From DAIDKA01 sp036489445 (lineage in GTDB: Bacteria > Pseudomonadota > Gammaproteobacteria > Steroidobacterales > Steroidobacteraceae), in assembly GCA_036489445.1 (NCBI GenBank), contig DASXFV010000095.1, forward strand, positions 1 to 64,000: DNA of 64,000 bases, in the 5' to 3' direction. Both the position numbers and the translations under genes were made by a program. Positions 9,041 to 17,782 of this stretch are shown here, piece by piece. The first letter of the stretch is position 1, and each line of letters opens with the position of its first letter. The notes below the pieces were generated by a model. The model was not told the origin of the DNA, ran no database searches, and saw only the letters and a program-made list of their open reading frames with translations.

Positions 9041-9502
9041 TTACAATGCCTTCGAGTGTTGGGGCGGCACGAGCATGGCATCGATCGCCAGATTAGCCAG
9101 CGCATCGGCGCGCTCGTTGCCCGGATCACCTGCGTGGCCCTTGACCCATTGCCACCTGAGGGTGTGGGAGCAGGCCAGCTGGTCGAGCCGTTCCCACAAG
9201 TCCTGGTTCTTGACCGGCTTGCGGTCGGCCGTACGCCAGCCGCGAGCCTTCCAGGCGGGCAGCCATTCGGTGATGCCCTTGATCACATATTGCGAGTCGG
9301 TGCACACGGTAGCGATGGACGGCCGCTTCAGCGCGGTCAGCCCCATGATGGCCGCGGTCAGCTCCATGCGATTATTGGTGGTGGCAGGCTCTGATCCGCA
9401 CAGCTCCTTCTGCGTGCCGTTCCACTGCAGGACCACGCCCCAGCCGCCCGGTCCCGGATTGCCGCGACAGGCCCCGTCGGTATGCAGCACCAGTTCAGTC
9501 AT
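9041..9502 (-). CDS. rnhA: Ribonuclease HI
   Basis: The 153-residue protein carries all catalytic residues of type I RNase H: D9 in HTDGACRGNPG, E47 in NNRMELTAA, D69 in CTDSQYV and D133 in GNERADALAN, with the conserved H123 in VKGHAG. It degrades the RNA strand of RNA-DNA hybrids in the cytosol. The basic protrusion handle (LPAWKARGWRTADRKPVKN) is present. It lies 2 bp downstream of the yafS-like methyltransferase and 4 bp upstream of dnaQ, so the three are probably cotranscribed. Confidence 0.97.
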   Translation of the reverse strand: MTELVLHTDGACRGNPGPGGWGVVLQWNGTQKELCGSEPATTNNRMELTAAIMGLTALKRPSIATVCTDSQYVIKGITEWLPAWKARGWRTADRKPVKNQDLWERLDQLACSHTLRWQWVKGHAGDPGNERADALANLAIDAMLVPPQHSKAL

Positions 9503-9504
9503 CG

Positions 9505-10239
9505 CTACAGCGGCTGCCGGGTGGTCGGCTTCACCAGCTGGCCGATGACCGCGGTCTGCTTCTCACGCAGCCGCGGCCGAATCGGGGTCAGGGCGCGGAC
9601 GTGTTTGCGGGCCTTCATCAGCCACGCCCCCGCCGGCAGCGGGTTGAACCAGGTGCGGCGCAGCAATGGAGAGTGATCGGCACTGGCGGTGGGCCCACTG
9701 CCCCATGGGGGGCAATGCAGGTAGGCGCGCTCGGCGACGACTTCATAACCCATCAGCACCAGCCACTCGCGGACCCGGCCGGCCGACAGGATACGGCGCA
9801 TCCCCGGCGGGAACCCCGCCCGGGAGCTGCGCGCGCGCACGCCCCAGAGGCTGAAGGGCTGGAACCCCAGCACCACCAGTTGCCCTTCTCCGGACAGCAC
9901 CCGGTCGACCTCGCGGACAATGCCATAGGGGTCCGAGGCGAACTCCAGGGTGTGCGGCAGCAGCACTGCATCGACGCTGTCCCGAGCCACGGGCAGCGCA
10001 GCAGGCCGGGCAACAATGTCGGCCCCATCGCTCAGGGCGTCGGGAGCCACCACGATCTTGCGGCGCGTCCGGCAGCCTGCCAGCAGCTCCCGGCCCTCGC
10101 CCCAGGCACCGACCTGCAGGAACTCCCAGCCGAACACATCCTCGAGCGCCTCGCCCAGCAGCTGAGCTTCGGCAGTCAAAAGGGCCTTGCCCAGCGGCAT
10201 CTGCCAGAAAGCACGCAAGGCGGTAGAGCGGTCGGGCAC
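9505..10239 (-). CDS. YafS-like SAM-dependent methyltransferase
   Basis: The 244-residue protein starts at GTG 10239, with an AGGA element about 9 nt upstream. It has a class I methyltransferase core: FLQVGAWGEGRELLAG replaces the usual E/DxGxGxG loop in degenerate form, followed by LPVARDSVDAVLLPHTLEFASDP and VDRVLSGEGQLVVLGFQP, typical of the UbiE/COQ5-like methyltransferase_11 fold. The yafS gene beside rnhA-dnaQ and divergent from mltD is conserved in E. coli and Pseudomonas. The physiological substrate is not established to my knowledge. Confidence 0.8.
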   Translation of the reverse strand: MPDRSTALRAFWQMPLGKALLTAEAQLLGEALEDVFGWEFLQVGAWGEGRELLAGCRTRRKIVVAPDALSDGADIVARPAALPVARDSVDAVLLPHTLEFASDPYGIVREVDRVLSGEGQLVVLGFQPFSLWGVRARSSRAGFPPGMRRILSAGRVREWLVLMGYEVVAERAYLHCPPWGSGPTASADHSPLLRRTWFNPLPAGAWLMKARKHVRALTPIRPRLREKQTAVIGQLVKPTTRQPL

Positions 10240-10500
10240 GGTATGGGGTCCTAGTGCAGTCCCTCGCCTGCGGGTGGCAAGGGCGGGATTAAGTATCGTC
10301 GAGTTATGTGAGACGGCACAATAAAAATGCTGGCCATTTTGTGACCTTACCAGTTACAGTCCGGGCTCGAAATACGTACGTTCGTGTCCCGGGGGGCAAG
10401 TCCCACGGTTGACCGAAAAGTTTTTCCGAACCTACGACTTTTTAGTGCCCCCAGCGCCCCTGACCCTCGCTGGCCGCCCGATGACTATGCCATCCGCCTC
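10240..10500. promoter_or_regulatory. Divergent intergenic region between yafS-like gene and mltD
   Basis: This 261-bp space separates two divergent genes and must hold both promoters. Toward mltD, TTGACC at 10409-10414 is a fair -35, but the -10 candidate about 18 bp further (TACGAC) is weak. Toward the yafS-like gene no clear sigma70 pair stands out. A GTG at 10384 is in frame with mltD without an intervening stop, so part of this stretch could be coding if translation begins early. I judge that unlikely because the signal peptide starts later. Confidence 0.4.
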
Positions 10501-12198
10501 GTGAGGGACCGGACATTGACTTCGACAACACTGCGCCCCGTTCTCGGAACGATTCTCGCCGGGGCCCTCCTCATCCTGACTGCCTGCGCCAGTGCGCCAG
10601 TGGAACGACCCGAACCCCTGATCCTGCAGCCCGTGGCGGCGCTGCCCGTCACCGCGCTCCCCAGTACTGATCAGGCCGAGCTACCCCCGGGCGCGAGCTC
10701 CGCAGCGGCTCAGGCGGTCAATGACGCCATGGCTCAGGCCGCTGTGACCCCGGGCCTCGAGCCCGCCGACTACGGCGATCTCTTCGATCGCATGCGGGCC
10801 GGCTTCAAGCTGCCGGATTCGGATCACAGCGCCATCGACCGCGAGCTGGAGTGGTACGCCGGCAACCCCGATTATCTGGGCCGCGCCTTCAGTCGCGCCG
10901 ACCTGTACCTGTACCATATCGTCACGGAGCTGGAGGCCCGCGGCATGCCGCTGGAACTGGCGCTGCTGCCGGTGGTGGAGAGCGCTTTCGAGCCGTACGC
11001 CTACTCGTCCGCGCGCGCCTCGGGGCTGTGGCAGTTCATCCCGGGCACCGGCTCGCGCTACAACCTCAAGCAGGACTGGTGGTATGACGGCCGCCGCGAT
11101 GTCCTGGAATCCACCCGCGCGGCCCTGGACTACCTGCAGGCATTGCACACCGAATTCAACGGCGACTGGCTGCTGGCCATCGCCGCCTACAATTGCGGCG
11201 AGCAAAACGTCGAGCGCGCCGTGGCACGCAATCAGGCCGCCGGCCTGCCGACGGATTTCTGGGATCTGAAACTGCCGGCGGAAACCCGCGCCTACGTGCC
11301 GAAACTGCTCGCCATGGGGCGGGTGGTGGCGCATCCGGAGCGCTATGGCCTGACCTTCAACAAGATTCCCAATCAGCCCTATTTTGCCAAAGTCGACACC
11401 CACGGCCAGATTTCCATGCATGTGGCGGCCGAGATCGCCGGTCTCACCGATGCCGAGCTGTATGAGCTGAACCCGGCATTCCATCGCTGGGCCACCGATC
11501 CCGCAGGTCCCTACTCGTTGCTGGTTCCCGCGGACACTGCCGAGGCGTTCCGCACCAGCGTCACGCAGCTCACCGACGATGAGCGGCTGAACGTGCGGCC
11601 GTATCAGGTCCACGCCGGTGACACCGTGAACCTGGTGGCCCGGCGCTTTCGCACCACCTCTCAGGCACTGCGCGAGCTGAACGATCTGCCCAAGGGGGCA
11701 TTGCGGGTCGGCACCGCGCTGCGCGTGCCCTCGGACTCCAACCTGCTGCCCGCCAAGGCGCTGCGCGCCGCAGCGCTGGTGGATGGACGCGAACATCGCT
11801 CGCGCCGCCAGCGTTCCCGCGTGGTGGTGCGTCATGGCGAGACCCTCTGGGCCATCGCCCACAAGCACGGCGTGGACGTGAATGCCTTGGCGCTGATGAA
11901 CGGCATGCAGCCGAATACGGTGCTGCGCACCGGTCAGCGGCTGCGCCTCTCGACGGCCTCGGGCACGGCCACGATCAGCACGGATGACGACGAGCAGGCC
12001 ATTGGCAGCACCGGCGCCGGCAGTGTTGACGGCGCCGACACCCGCCAGGTGACGCACGTCGTGCACGCCGGGGACACCCTGTACCACGTCGCGCAGGAAT
12101 ATCACGTGAGCGTGGCGCAGATGGCCAGCTGGAATCGACTCAGCAAAACCAAGCTGGTACCGGGACAGAAGCTGGTCATCCATCAGCCCGCGCACTGA
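10501..12198 (+). CDS. mltD: Membrane-bound lytic murein transglycosylase D, lipoprotein with three LysM repeats
   Basis: The start at GTG 10501 (TTG 10515 is an alternative) directly precedes a lipoprotein signal, RPVLGTILAGALLILTAC, with lipobox LTAC. The catalytic SLT domain follows, with the glutamate in PVVESAFEPYAYS and the motifs SGLWQFIPGTGS and AIAAYNCGE. Three C-terminal LysM repeats bind glycan (YQVHAGDTVNLVARRF, VVVRHGETLWAIAHKHG and HVVHAGDTLYHVAQEY). The enzyme cleaves peptidoglycan glycan strands to 1,6-anhydro ends from the outer-membrane inner face. About 565 residues, larger than E. coli MltD (about 450), mainly because of the third LysM. fabI follows by 20 bp. Confidence 0.93.
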   Translation: MRDRTLTSTTLRPVLGTILAGALLILTACASAPVERPEPLILQPVAALPVTALPSTDQAELPPGASSAAAQAVNDAMAQAAVTPGLEPADYGDLFDRMRAGFKLPDSDHSAIDRELEWYAGNPDYLGRAFSRADLYLYHIVTELEARGMPLELALLPVVESAFEPYAYSSARASGLWQFIPGTGSRYNLKQDWWYDGRRDVLESTRAALDYLQALHTEFNGDWLLAIAAYNCGEQNVERAVARNQAAGLPTDFWDLKLPAETRAYVPKLLAMGRVVAHPERYGLTFNKIPNQPYFAKVDTHGQISMHVAAEIAGLTDAELYELNPAFHRWATDPAGPYSLLVPADTAEAFRTSVTQLTDDERLNVRPYQVHAGDTVNLVARRFRTTSQALRELNDLPKGALRVGTALRVPSDSNLLPAKALRAAALVDGREHRSRRQRSRVVVRHGETLWAIAHKHGVDVNALALMNGMQPNTVLRTGQRLRLSTASGTATISTDDDEQAIGSTGAGSVDGADTRQVTHVVHAGDTLYHVAQEYHVSVAQMASWNRLSKTKLVPGQKLVIHQPAH

Positions 12199-12218
12199 AG
12201 AAGGCGCGGACAGTACCG

Positions 12219-13013
12219 ATGGGATTTCTGACGGGCAAGCGCGCGTTGATCGTGGGTGTCGCCACCGACCGGTCCATCGCCTGGGGCATCGCCCAGGCCA
12301 TGCAGCGCGAAGGCGCCACGCTCGCCCTCTCCTATGCCAACGACAAATTCAAGGAGCGGGTCGTCCCCCTGGCACAAAGCCTCAGCGCGCTCACGCTGCC
12401 GCTGGATGTGGGGCGCGATGAGGAGATTACGGCGGCATTTGATTTCCTGCGCCAGGAATGGGGTTCCCTGGACATCGTGGTGCATGCCGTGGCGTTCGCG
12501 CCGCGCGAGGCCCTTACCGGCAGCTTCGTCGATAACACCTCGCGAGAGGCCTTCCAGGTGGCACACGACATTTCCAGCTACAGCCTGACCGCGCTGACGC
12601 GCGCGGCGTTGCCGCTGATGGCGGGGCGCGCCGGGGCGGTGTTGACCCTCTCCTATCTGGGGGCCGTGCGCACGCTGCCCAACTACAACGTCATGGGACT
12701 GGCCAAGGCGAGCCTGGAGGCCAATGTGCGCTTCCTGGCGGCGGATCTGGGCCCGCGTGGCATCCGGGTGAATGGCATCTCAGCGGGACCCGTGAAGACG
12801 CTGGCGGCTGCGGGCATCGCCGGTTTTCGCAAAATGCTCAGTCGCATGGCGGAAGTCGCGCCCTTGCGCCGCAATGTGACCCTGGAAGAGGTGGGTAACG
12901 CCGCCGCCTTTCTGTGCTCGGATCTGGCCAGCGGCATCACCGGTGAAATCACCTACGTGGATGCCGGCTTCAACACCGTCGGCATGGGCTTCCCGCTGGA
13001 GAATGCGGGGTAA
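12219..13013 (+). CDS. fabI: Enoyl-[acyl-carrier-protein] reductase (NADH), FabI type
   Basis: The 264-residue protein is a divergent SDR with the FabI arrangement Y146, Y156 and K163 (SYLGAV then NYNVMGLAKASLEANVRF), numbered as in E. coli, and the N-terminal VGVATDRSIAWGIA nucleotide loop. It reduces trans-2-enoyl-ACP in the last step of each type II fatty-acid elongation cycle. In Pseudomonas fabI follows ppiD in the same direction. Here it points the opposite way and is joined to mltD. Confidence 0.96.
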   Translation: MGFLTGKRALIVGVATDRSIAWGIAQAMQREGATLALSYANDKFKERVVPLAQSLSALTLPLDVGRDEEITAAFDFLRQEWGSLDIVVHAVAFAPREALTGSFVDNTSREAFQVAHDISSYSLTALTRAALPLMAGRAGAVLTLSYLGAVRTLPNYNVMGLAKASLEANVRFLAADLGPRGIRVNGISAGPVKTLAAAGIAGFRKMLSRMAEVAPLRRNVTLEEVGNAAAFLCSDLASGITGEITYVDAGFNTVGMGFPLENAG

Positions 13014-13065
13014 GTCGTAAGCGCCCGCCGCTGATTGCCAGAACCTCAACTGGCCGCCTGCCAAC

Positions 13066-13128
13066 GTGATGATTAATCACTGTTATACTGTCGGTTATCT
13101 GGTTTTTTGACCATTAATCTACATTAAA
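13066..13128 (+). promoter_or_regulatory. AT-rich promoter/operator region of hipBA
   Basis: This stretch is strikingly AT-rich against its surroundings. It contains a palindromic element GTGAT-N5-ATCAC (13066-13080) enclosing the perfect 10-mer TGATTAATCA (13070-13079). TATACT at 13084-13089 is a good -10, but its -35 is poor, as in many autorepressed promoters. HipB-type antitoxins bind such palindromes upstream of their own genes, so this is a likely autoregulatory operator. This is inferred, not demonstrated. Confidence 0.55.
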
Positions 13129-13431
13129 TTGGACTTTAAAGAACAGTGCCAATACCTATCGGAACTCGGAATCCGCCTGAAAAAGTTACGTCTCGCACGT
13201 AACGACACCATGGCCGTGTTCGCGCAGCGCCTCGGGGTCAGTGCCGGAACGCTGCGGGCGATGGAGCATGGTGCGGCCACGGTTCAGATCGGCGCCTGGG
13301 TCAAAGCCTTGTGGGTTCTTGATCATCTTGATGACCTGAATGGCGTGTTGGCCCAGCAGGAGAGCCTCCTCGAACGGGCGCGCGCGCCGCGTGCCCGCAG
13401 CAGACAGCGCGCCTCGAGGCGGCCTCGATGA
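13129..13431 (+). CDS. HipB-like XRE-family antitoxin/repressor
   Basis: The 100-residue product starts at TTG 13129; no ATG is available in frame and no clear Shine-Dalgarno is seen. Residues about 12-65 form a helix-turn-helix of Xre type (LGIRLKKLRLARNDTMAVFAQ, then LGVSAGTLRAMEHG). The C-terminus is a basic Arg/Ser/Pro tail. Its last codons overlap the hipA start by ATGA, the coupling normal for hipBA. It is expected to neutralise HipA and repress the operon. Confidence 0.8.
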   Translation: MDFKEQCQYLSELGIRLKKLRLARNDTMAVFAQRLGVSAGTLRAMEHGAATVQIGAWVKALWVLDHLDDLNGVLAQQESLLERARAPRARSRQRASRRPR

Positions 13432-14666
13432 AGCAAATATTTGTCTGGGTGCGATGCGCGGATGGCGCGATCCGCCTGGTCGGGGAACTGGCCACGACGG
13501 CTGCGGACCGCACCAGCGGGCGCTTCGAATCCGAGTTCGAATACGCGCGCGCATGGGTAAGTGAGCCTGGCGCCTTCGCGCTTGATCCGGTGTCTCTCCC
13601 CCTCAAAACCGCTCAAGGGTTTCGCGCCGAGATGTTCTATCCACCTCTGGCGGTGTTCGAAGATGCACTGCCAGATGATTGGGGTCGGCGCTTGCTCGCC
13701 GCAGCGATCACCATCGGCGATGGCGGCACGCCGTCGCTACCTGAGATGCTGCTACGCATGCGCGGCGGAGGCACCGGGGCACTCCTGTTTACGCCGACCG
13801 GTACCGCCCCTCGCCCCGATCAAAGCGTTCCAAGCACCGCGCTGCCAAAGCTCCTTGCAGCGGCCGCACGATTCGAGGCCGGAACCCTGCCACCGGGCGA
13901 TGAGTTTCGCCGCCTCCTGGAGGGCAGCAGCCGCGCCGGCGGTGCGAGGCCCAAGGCGCTCGTACACGATGAGTCCGGAGAGTGGCTCGCCAAATTTCCC
14001 AGTCGCGCGCGCGATGATGCGTATGACGTCGTTGGCCTCGAAGCCACTTGTCTGGCGCTGGCCCGGCGCGCCGGACTTGAGGTCCCGGAGTCGCGATTGC
14101 AGGCGATCGGCACGCGGCGCGTACTCATGGTCAAGCGCTTCGATGTCACTGCTCCAGGGGGTCGGTACCACATGGTGAGCCTGCGCACGCTGTGCAAAGA
14201 GCGTCCCGGCATCTACGTGCACAGCTATTCGAATCTTGCTCAGGTGCTGCGCAAACATTCCGCTTCCCCCGCCGATGACCTGGCCGCGCTGTATCGGCAC
14301 ATGGTCTTCAACGCGGCTATCGGCAACGTCGATGATCACCTCAAGAATTTCTGGATGGTGGCGCGTCCCGGTGGTTTTCGCCTGGCACCGGCGTTCGATT
14401 TAGTACCGGACATCAGCGGTCGAGGCGAGCATACCCTGTCCTTTCAACAAGGCTTTGCCTGCCCGACCGGCGCGGAAGTGGGCGCACTGGCGAGTGAATG
14501 GGGCGTGGCAGGCGCGGCGCGCATCATCGAGGAGGTCATCGACGCTGCCCAGGCATTCGCGACGACCGCACGCAGACTCAAGGTCCGCCATCCGGGCAGC
14601 TTGCAGAAAGTGTGCGCCGATGTGCGCCGGCGGATTGGACTGCTCAGTCAAGGTGGCCCGAATTGA
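13428..14666 (+). CDS. HipA-family serine/threonine kinase toxin
   Basis: The 412-residue protein shows the HipA N-subdomain 1 region followed by the kinase core. The loop SSRAGGARPKALV at 167-179 corresponds to the HipA Gly-rich/phosphoserine loop, a lysine in WLAKF (K189) is positioned for ATP, the catalytic segment is IGNVDDHLKNFWM (D302/D303, N307), and the metal-binding aspartate is D324 in APAFDLVP. In E. coli HipA phosphorylates GltX and causes growth arrest; whether that target applies here is unknown, although gltX is in the same window. It is convergent with ppiD, 5 bp apart. Confidence 0.88.
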   Translation: MKQIFVWVRCADGAIRLVGELATTAADRTSGRFESEFEYARAWVSEPGAFALDPVSLPLKTAQGFRAEMFYPPLAVFEDALPDDWGRRLLAAAITIGDGGTPSLPEMLLRMRGGGTGALLFTPTGTAPRPDQSVPSTALPKLLAAAARFEAGTLPPGDEFRRLLEGSSRAGGARPKALVHDESGEWLAKFPSRARDDAYDVVGLEATCLALARRAGLEVPESRLQAIGTRRVLMVKRFDVTAPGGRYHMVSLRTLCKERPGIYVHSYSNLAQVLRKHSASPADDLAALYRHMVFNAAIGNVDDHLKNFWMVARPGGFRLAPAFDLVPDISGRGEHTLSFQQGFACPTGAEVGALASEWGVAGAARIIEEVIDAAQAFATTARRLKVRHPGSLQKVCADVRRRIGLLSQGGPN

Positions 14667-14671
14667 ACGGC

Positions 14672-16597
14672 CTATTGCTGGTCGAAGACCCCGATGTTCT
14701 TCTGCACCTTGGCGGTGTTGCGCGCCTGGTCGATGTAGGCGCTGACATCCTCGTCGCTGTATTGCGCGGCGAGGTCGTGCGACAGGGAGGACACCTGCTG
14801 TGGGTCTATGGGCGCCGCATCTGAACGAATCCCGCTGACGGCCAACACCACCGCACCCCCGTCGGGCTGGGCGAAGGCCTGGTAGACCGCCTGGTGCGCA
14901 GCGGGCTTGGGGGACTTGAATGCCGCATCGCGGATCAGCGTCGGCACTGAGGGATCCTGGCGACCCACGAAGCGCGCGGCCTCGGCGCTCACCCCCAGAT
15001 CCTTGACCACGGCATCAAAGTCCTTGCCGGCCTGCAGGCTCTTGGTTGCCGCCTGCGCGGCGGCCAGGGCGGCCCGGCTACCGGACTCCTTGCGCAACTC
15101 GGCCACAATCTGGTCGCGCACCGCTGCGAGCGGCTTGGGAGCCGGCAGCGCATGCGACAGATCCTTGACCAGGACCAGCCGATCATCGCCCACCAGCACC
15201 GGGCCGCCGATCTTGTGCTCGCCCAGCACCGCATCGTCGAACACTACATTCTGCAGATCCTTGGAAGCACCCAGATCACCGCCGCCGCTGCCCTTCACAT
15301 ACGCGGGAATATCGCCCAGCGTCAGGCCAAACTCCTTGGCCAGGGTCTCCAGCGTTTCGCCGGACTGATCGATTTTCTGCTGGATCTGTTCTTGAACATC
15401 GCCGAACTTGTCTGCCGCGCGATCATGCTTGAGCTGCTCCTGCACCGCGGCGCGTGCCTCCGCAAAGGTCTTGCCCTTGGCCGGCGAGATGTCGTCGAGG
15501 CGGATGATGTCCCAGCCGCCCTTGGTGCGCACGGGTGCACTGATGTCACCGGCCTTCATGCCGAACACTGCATCAGCGAACGCCTTATCGACGCTTTCCA
15601 GATCGGCGCGCTCGGAGGAGCCGAGGTCACCACCCTGAGTGGCGGAGCCGGAATCGTCTGAATACTGCCTGGCCAGGGCCTCGAAATTGCCGCCGGCCTT
15701 CAGCTTCGCTTCGATATCCTGGGCCTTCTTCAAGGCCGCGGCATCGGTCACCTTGGCATTCACCGCCACCTGGATATGGTGCACGTGACGCTGCTCGGTG
15801 GAGATGTAGCGGTTCTTGTTCTTGTTGTAGTAATCCTGCAGATCCGCATCGGACACCGTGATCTGCGCAGCCACCTGCGCCAGGGTCAGCTGCGCATACT
15901 GCAGGTGCACCGACTCGGGCGTCATGAACTGCGCCTTGTGGGCGTCGTAATAGGCCTGGATGGCCGTATCCGTGACCTGCACGCCGGCCGCGAATTTGTC
16001 CAGTGGCAGCACGGCGTAGCGGATCTGGCGCTCCTCATCGTCCAGCGCCCGCATGCGGGCCAGCTCAGTCGGGGTGATGAACTGGGACACCTGCAAACCT
16101 TCCTGCAGCTGGCGTTGCTCCTGTTCGCTCTTCAGATCGTTGAGGTACTGCTCCTCGGTGAGTCCAGCCGACTGCAGGCGCGACTTGGCCACCTCGGCGT
16201 TGTACTTGCCGTCGAGCTGGAAGGCCGGTTCCGCGCGCAGCGCGGCGGTCAACTGATCCTGCGGAACGCGATAGCCCAGATCGTAGGCGCGATCGACCAT
16301 GAGCGTGCTGCGCACCGCCGATTCGAGCAATTGCTCCTGCAGCACCGAGCGCTCGCCCGCGGGGATGTCCCCGCCGACGCGTTGCTGCCATTCATTCTGT
16401 TCGCGCTGCCAGGAGGCGCGCACATCCTCATAGGGAATGGTGTGCCCATTGACCTTGGCAGCGAAACTCGCGCTGCTGAAGTTGAGGTTCGCGACACCAT
16501 AAGCGCCCCACGCGGCGAAGATCAGTGCCAGGGCACCGAACACCACATACGTGAGCCATTTGTGGCCCTTCAGTCCGTCACCAATTTGCTGCAGCAT
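14672..16597 (-). CDS. ppiD: Membrane-anchored periplasmic peptidyl-prolyl isomerase/chaperone
   Basis: The start was placed at ATG 16597 (MLQQIGDGLKGHKW), because upstream in-frame codons lie inside tRNA-Asp. The 641-residue product has one N-terminal membrane anchor (WLTYVVFGALALIFAAWG), a SurA-like N-terminal chaperone region and a parvulin PPIase domain around 260-360 (QRHVHHIQVAVNAKV, then FEALARQYSDDSGSATQGGDLG). It also has a C-terminal second parvulin-like region, as in PpiD (about 620 residues). It helps newly secreted proteins fold at the Sec translocon. Position after lon and the tRNAs fits conserved gammaproteobacterial order. Confidence 0.93.
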   Translation of the reverse strand: MLQQIGDGLKGHKWLTYVVFGALALIFAAWGAYGVANLNFSSASFAAKVNGHTIPYEDVRASWQREQNEWQQRVGGDIPAGERSVLQEQLLESAVRSTLMVDRAYDLGYRVPQDQLTAALRAEPAFQLDGKYNAEVAKSRLQSAGLTEEQYLNDLKSEQEQRQLQEGLQVSQFITPTELARMRALDDEERQIRYAVLPLDKFAAGVQVTDTAIQAYYDAHKAQFMTPESVHLQYAQLTLAQVAAQITVSDADLQDYYNKNKNRYISTEQRHVHHIQVAVNAKVTDAAALKKAQDIEAKLKAGGNFEALARQYSDDSGSATQGGDLGSSERADLESVDKAFADAVFGMKAGDISAPVRTKGGWDIIRLDDISPAKGKTFAEARAAVQEQLKHDRAADKFGDVQEQIQQKIDQSGETLETLAKEFGLTLGDIPAYVKGSGGGDLGASKDLQNVVFDDAVLGEHKIGGPVLVGDDRLVLVKDLSHALPAPKPLAAVRDQIVAELRKESGSRAALAAAQAATKSLQAGKDFDAVVKDLGVSAEAARFVGRQDPSVPTLIRDAAFKSPKPAAHQAVYQAFAQPDGGAVVLAVSGIRSDAAPIDPQQVSSLSHDLAAQYSDEDVSAYIDQARNTAKVQKNIGVFDQQ

Positions 16598-16616
16598 CAC
16601 TTCGGGTCTTTGAAGT

Positions 16617-16693
16617 TGGCGGAGCGGACGGGACTCGAACCCGCGACCCCCGGCGTGACAGGCCGGTATTCTAACCAGCTGAACTACCGCTCC
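16617..16693 (-). tRNA. tRNA-Asp(GTC)
   Basis: The minus strand folds as a full cloverleaf with encoded CCA: acceptor GGAGCGG paired with CCGCTCC, D-loop AGTTCAGCTGGTTAGAA, anticodon stem-loop CCGGC-CTGTCAC-GCCGG giving anticodon GTC, and T-arm GCGGGTTCGAGTCCCGT. TACAAT at 16711-16716 on the minus strand is the probable -10 of its promoter, about 18 nt before the mature 5' end. ppiD begins 20 bp downstream. Confidence 0.97.
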
Positions 16694-16710
16694 AGCTTTA
16701 GGGGAGCGGG

Positions 16711-16716
16711 ATTGTA
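16711..16716 (-). promoter_or_regulatory. -10 box upstream of tRNA-Asp
   Basis: TACAAT (minus strand) fits the sigma70 -10 and lies at a plausible distance from the tRNA 5' end. A matching -35 is not obvious at 16-18 bp spacing. Confidence 0.45.
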
Positions 16717-16817
16717 CAGGGCAAATTTGCCGGATGCCATGCAACTTTGCGCGCGCCTGGGCCTTGACAGGGACGGCGCTTTATTGGCGAGACCCGGCCA
16801 TGCAGGCGACGAGCCAG

Positions 16818-17285
16818 TTAGTCAGGCGCCGTCAGCGGGGCTATCGGCGCGGACGGGTCGCCAGATGGCGAAGGGCCGCCTTCAAGTCCTGCTGCAACAA
16901 GGCGATCTCGGATGGTGTGAGCATCCGGGGAGTTTTCGAGGTAGCGAGCCTCCGACCGGGTAAGCTCGGAGAATCCGAACCCGAATCTTTGCTGCCACCA
17001 GACTTCGAACTCCTGTCCATGCTTGTCTCGCAATGCCTGAATCTGTGCCTCGTCAGGAGCCAGCTTGGCGGAGTACGGTTTTCCGGTCAAGGCGGTGGCT
17101 CCAACGACGTGACCGCCTTGGGATACAATGAATCCGATGAGATTCGCCAGCGTACCGCCCTGGCCAACGAAGTCATCCACGAGGAGATAGTTCAGCCCGG
17201 GGACCACGAACCCAAAGAACCGCGCCTGATTTGCAAGTCGGTGATAACCGCTCGCTCCCGTGTGGCCCACTGTGTTCGATTGCAC
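16818..17285 (-). CDS. Phosphoribosyltransferase-like protein, start codon unresolved (possibly 5'-broken)
   Basis: From GTG 17285 the frame encodes 155 residues with a clear PRPP-binding motif, YLLVDDFVGQGGTLANLIGF, and GATALTGKPYSAKL after it, the core of a type I phosphoribosyltransferase. The same frame continues without stop upstream to a TGA near 17475. It reads a credible N-terminus (EKFLLYARIPELTGGLIEW), but that extension contains no ATG, GTG or TTG. Either a rare start (CTG/ATT/ATA) is used, only the short form is made, or the 5' end was lost. It lies in a block of atypical genes between tRNA-Asp and tRNA-Val. Substrate unknown. Confidence 0.6.
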   Translation of the reverse strand: MQSNTVGHTGASGYHRLANQARFFGFVVPGLNYLLVDDFVGQGGTLANLIGFIVSQGGHVVGATALTGKPYSAKLAPDEAQIQALRDKHGQEFEVWWQQRFGFGFSELTRSEARYLENSPDAHTIRDRLVAAGLEGGPSPSGDPSAPIAPLTAPD

Positions 17286-17419
17286 TCTCCCAATGGACTC
17301 CTGGCGGGCATTGGGCTCCCTACGCCACTCGATCAGACCCCCGGTCAGTTCGGGTATACGGGCGTAGAGGAGGAATTTCTCGGTGTTCTGCGCTCTAAGG
17401 GGCTTCCGTTCACACCGAT

Positions 17420-17662
17420 CTAGCCCCCTAACCGCAGACGTTCGATCGCCGCCGCGACTGTTTCGAGGTGCTCTGCAATGCCTCGTAACTCATCCCACGT
17501 CGGCGGTGGATTAATATTGACGTAAAACTGCATGCCATCCGGGCCCATCGCGCTGCCGCTGTGTGCGTCGGCCTCCTGAACTATCAGGTTGGCCAGCTTT
17601 CTCGCTCGCTCCGGGAAATCGCGCGCGGCCTCGCGCAGTTCCTGGTTGTGCTCCTCAGGCAT
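17420..17662 (-). CDS. Small hypothetical protein
   Basis: ATG 17662 has AGGGAG about 8 nt upstream and gives an 80-residue acidic, helical protein (MPEEHNQELREAARDFPERA and onward) ending AAAIERLRLGG. No family recognised. It is followed on the same strand by the phosphoribosyltransferase-like frame, whose open extension overlaps its 3' end. A longer in-frame start (17725) exists but lacks a ribosome-binding site. Confidence 0.5.
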   Translation of the reverse strand: MPEEHNQELREAARDFPERARKLANLIVQEADAHSGSAMGPDGMQFYVNINPPPTWDELRGIAEHLETVAAAIERLRLGG

Positions 17663-17782
17663 ATGATCGCTCCCTGTGTTCGAAGATGGGTGCCCCAGTG
17701 CCGCGCTCGCGTCGGGCTTCATCATAGCGTCGCCTGCGGGGCGGCGTTTTCGTTTCAGACCATCGTTACGAGGCTTACTGCT

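Noticed and set aside
10681..12195. A 504-codon minus-strand open frame
   Set aside because: Antisense to mltD, which has clear SLT and LysM motifs; the antisense product has none.
16598..16744. N-terminal extension of ppiD to 16744
   Set aside because: The extra codons translate the tRNA-Asp gene; the membrane anchor typical of PpiD starts right after ATG 16597.
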